Position numbers and translations under genes: made by a program. Of a stretch of DNA of 64,000 bases, positions 62,505 to 64,000 are shown piece after piece. Every line of letters begins with the position of its first letter. Within the stretch, counting starts at the first letter, position 1. Source of the stretch: Arcicella rosea (GTDB lineage: Bacteria; Bacteroidota; Bacteroidia; Cytophagales; Spirosomataceae); the NCBI RefSeq assembly GCF_040543805.1, contig NZ_JBEUMS010000016.1:62001-126000 (forward strand). Direction: 5' to 3'. Below the pieces are notes generated by a model, which saw only the letters and a program-made list of their open reading frames with translations, searched no databases and was not told the DNA's origin.

Positions 62505-62580
62505 AATATCTTGAGGCAAAGATTACAAACAAATTTACGATTTTTCTATCGCAATGAAAGGCAATTAACGCTTTTTAACA

Positions 62581-62611
62581 AAAAGCCATCTGAGGTTTTC
62601 AGATGGCTTTT
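62581..62611 (-). terminator. Rho-independent terminator after the bifunctional nuclease gene
   Basis: AAAAGCCATCTGA (62581-62593) pairs with TCAGATGGCTTTT (62599-62611) around a 5-base loop; T-run on the minus strand. Confidence 0.85.
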
Positions 62612-62624
62612 ACGAGAATCATGT

Positions 62625-63215
62625 TTAATTTCTTTTGTCTAATTCATCACGAATTTTGGCAGCCTTTTCGTATTCTTCATTTGCCAAGGCTTCTTGCAAC
62701 ATTTTATTCAATTGTTCGATTGGATTTTCTTTCAAAATCTCACCGAAAGTCTTTTTTGGCTTAATTTCTGGTTCAATATCATCAATTAATGGGTCTTTCG
62801 AACTTTCGTTAGTTGAAATACCTGCTTCAGATAATACATTTTCAAAAGTATAAATCGGAACATTGAAACGTAAGGCAATCGCAATGGCATCTGATGGACG
62901 AGCATCAATATAAGTATCTTTGATGCCATCAGTACAATGAATTCTTGCAAAAAAGACACCTTCTTTTATATCGGTAATTGAAATTTCACTGACTGAATAA
63001 TGAAAAGTACGGGCAAAAGATTTGAATAAATCATGCGTCATCGGACGATTAGGCTCAATCTTCTCAATTTCAATAGCAATCGCCTGTGCTTCAAACATAC
63101 CAATAATGATGGGCAATCTTCGAGGTCCAAACTCTTCTCCTAATATCAATGCGAACGAACCCGTTTGAGATGAACTAGGCGACAATCCTAATATTTCTAA
63201 TTTTATTTTTTCCAC
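62625..63215 (-). CDS. Bifunctional nuclease (BFN/DUF151) domain protein with UVR motif
   Basis: 196 residues. The BFN domain (about 1-130) has FGPRRLPIIIGMFEAQAIAIE and YIDARPSDAIAIALRFNVPI. The C-terminal 35 residues form a UVR motif (PIEQLNKMLQEALANEEYEK then AAKIRDELDKRN), as in UvrB and ClpC. Plant and bacterial members show RNase and DNase activity. It lies 160 bp downstream of etfA on the same strand, with a hairpin terminator in between. Confidence 0.88.
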   Translation of the reverse strand: MEKIKLEILGLSPSSSQTGSFALILGEEFGPRRLPIIIGMFEAQAIAIEIEKIEPNRPMTHDLFKSFARTFHYSVSEISITDIKEGVFFARIHCTDGIKDTYIDARPSDAIAIALRFNVPIYTFENVLSEAGISTNESSKDPLIDDIEPEIKPKKTFGEILKENPIEQLNKMLQEALANEEYEKAAKIRDELDKRN

Positions 63216-63322
63216 TTTACAAATATATGCTTTTAATAATTGAGGGTTTTGCCATTAGCAGGGAACAAAGATATAAACCCCGATAAATTTAAAAAAGTTT
63301 TCTGGATATTCATTCAAAACAA

Positions 63323-63355
63323 AAGACCTGTGAAATTATAAAATTCACAGGTCTT
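63323..63355 (-). terminator. Rho-independent terminator after etfA
   Basis: AAGACCTGTGAA (63323-63334) pairs with TTCACAGGTCTT (63344-63355) around a 9-base loop. It lies between the etfA stop and the bifunctional nuclease gene. Confidence 0.75.
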
Positions 63356-63378
63356 AAAGATATTTTATCTAAAAAATA

Positions 63379-64000
63379 TTACTTCGTAGCCAAAACAACC
63401 TTGGTTAATCTTGGTAAAATATCAAAAACATCTCCTACGATTCCGTAATCAGCTGCTTTGAAAAAAGGAGCTTCAGGGTCTTTATTAATCACCACAATTA
63501 CTTTGGATGAATTTACGCCAGCCAAATGTTGAATTGCACCAGAAATACCAGCCGCAATGTACAAATTCGGAGAAACCTTGATACCTGTTTGACCAACGTG
63601 TTCGTGGTGAGGACGCCAATCTAAATCTGAAACAGGCTTAGAACAAGCCGTAGCAGCCCCCAAAGCATTGGCTAAATCTTCAACAATTCCCCAATTTTCT
63701 GGTCCTTTCAAACCACGACCAGCTGACACCACTAAATCTGCTTCTGGCAATGAAATGGTACTTGAAGCTTTGTGTGTAGCAACGAGTTTTACACCAAAAT
63801 CTGCATCAGATAAAGCTGGTGAGAAAACTTCAACTTTCGCCAAAGCATCCGTTTCAACTGGACTCACGGCATTTTTCTTGATAGCGATAATTTTTTTATC
63901 ACTTTTCATCGAAACACTTGCAAAAGCTTTCCCAGTGTAAATACTTCTTGTCACGACAAAACCATTTGAAAGATTTGGCAAAGCCGTAACATTAGAAACG
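63379..64000 (-). CDS. etfA: Electron transfer flavoprotein subunit alpha, 5' end missing
   Basis: The frame stays open to the window edge, so about the first third of the gene is outside; 207 residues are visible. The C-terminal FAD-binding domain has LVVSAGRGLKGPENWGIVED, ATACSKPVSDLDWRPHHEHV, then GQTGIKVSPNLYIAAGISGA, IQHLAGVNSSKVIVVINKDP and APFFKAADYGIVGDVF. ETF passes electrons from acyl-CoA dehydrogenases to the respiratory chain via ETF-quinone oxidoreductase. etfB would normally lie just upstream. Confidence 0.93.
   Translation of the reverse strand, partial: VSNVTALPNLSNGFVVTRSIYTGKAFASVSMKSDKKIIAIKKNAVSPVETDALAKVEVFSPALSDADFGVKLVATHKASSTISLPEADLVVSAGRGLKGPENWGIVEDLANALGAATACSKPVSDLDWRPHHEHVGQTGIKVSPNLYIAAGISGAIQHLAGVNSSKVIVVINKDPEAPFFKAADYGIVGDVFDILPRLTKVVLATK

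Noticed and set aside
1..64000. rRNA, tRNA, prophage, integrase or insertion sequence
   Set aside because: Looked for by eye on both strands; no supporting sequence was recognised, though a covariance-model search for tRNAs and small RNAs was not possible.

Overview
The window is AT-rich (about one third G+C by eye) and reads as chromosome of a Bacteroidota member, most likely a Cytophagales bacterium (Emticicia/Arcicella-like; the genus is a guess). The evidence is: a secreted protein with a type IX secretion (T9SS) C-terminal sorting domain, a T9SS Plug protein (DUF5103), Bacteroidota-type small proteins (DUF3276/PUR-like, DUF3098, DUF502), Bacteroidota-type ParC, -7 elements of the form TAnnTTTG, and a general lack of strong Shine-Dalgarno sequences. 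No rRNA, tRNA, CRISPR array, prophage, integrase or insertion sequence was recognised.

Layout. 1-2.6 kb: the 3' part of a class I lanthipeptide/thiopeptide dehydratase (its start lies outside the window) and a MarR regulator. 2.7-8.8 kb, minus strand: asparaginase, TatD nuclease, then a glycolipid-like set (membrane glycosyltransferase, polysaccharide deacetylase, second membrane glycosyltransferase, flippase-like protein). 8.8-11.4 kb: RuvC, an unknown exported protein and a RelE/ParE-type toxin-antitoxin pair. 11.4-15 kb, minus: a DUF255 thioredoxin-like protein translationally coupled to a T9SS cargo protein. 15-23.5 kb, plus: lipoprotein, FAD dehydrogenase, Nudix hydrolase, polytopic membrane protein, ParC, SanA/YdcF-like protein. 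23.5-26.8 kb, minus: a lone ABC ATPase and an ABC ATPase/permease pair. 26.9-31.3 kb, plus: xylulokinase, a decayed T9SS tail, then UppP-TruB-RibF. 31.3-41.8 kb: ClpC, WbqC-like, lipid A acyltransferase-like, threonylcarbamoyl-AMP synthase, two glycosyltransferases, YihY-like, thioesterase, MltG and a PIN-domain toxin-antitoxin pair. 41.8-50.5 kb: malate/lactate dehydrogenase family, DUF502, FMN glutamate-synthase-like oxidoreductase, a 21-bp tandem array, ABC-F protein, T9SS Plug, YchF. 50.9-64 kb: PUR-like protein, RlpA, DUF58 protein, a very large NtrY-like histidine kinase, MetF, small proteins, an Hsp20-like protein, a lactonase-like beta-propeller followed by a 62-bp tandem array, DUF3098-FtsX, a bifunctional nuclease and the 3' part of EtfA.

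Most genes are housekeeping or cell-envelope functions. Many transcription units are bounded by clear hairpin terminators, several shared by convergent genes. The less ordinary material is the lanthipeptide dehydratase at the left edge, the sugar/lipid cluster, two unrelated tandem-repeat arrays, the T9SS tail remnant, the short-ORF/TTG start arrangement of the SanA-like gene, and the separation of ftsX-DUF3098 from uppP-truB. I do not find convincing evidence of an entirely new system.
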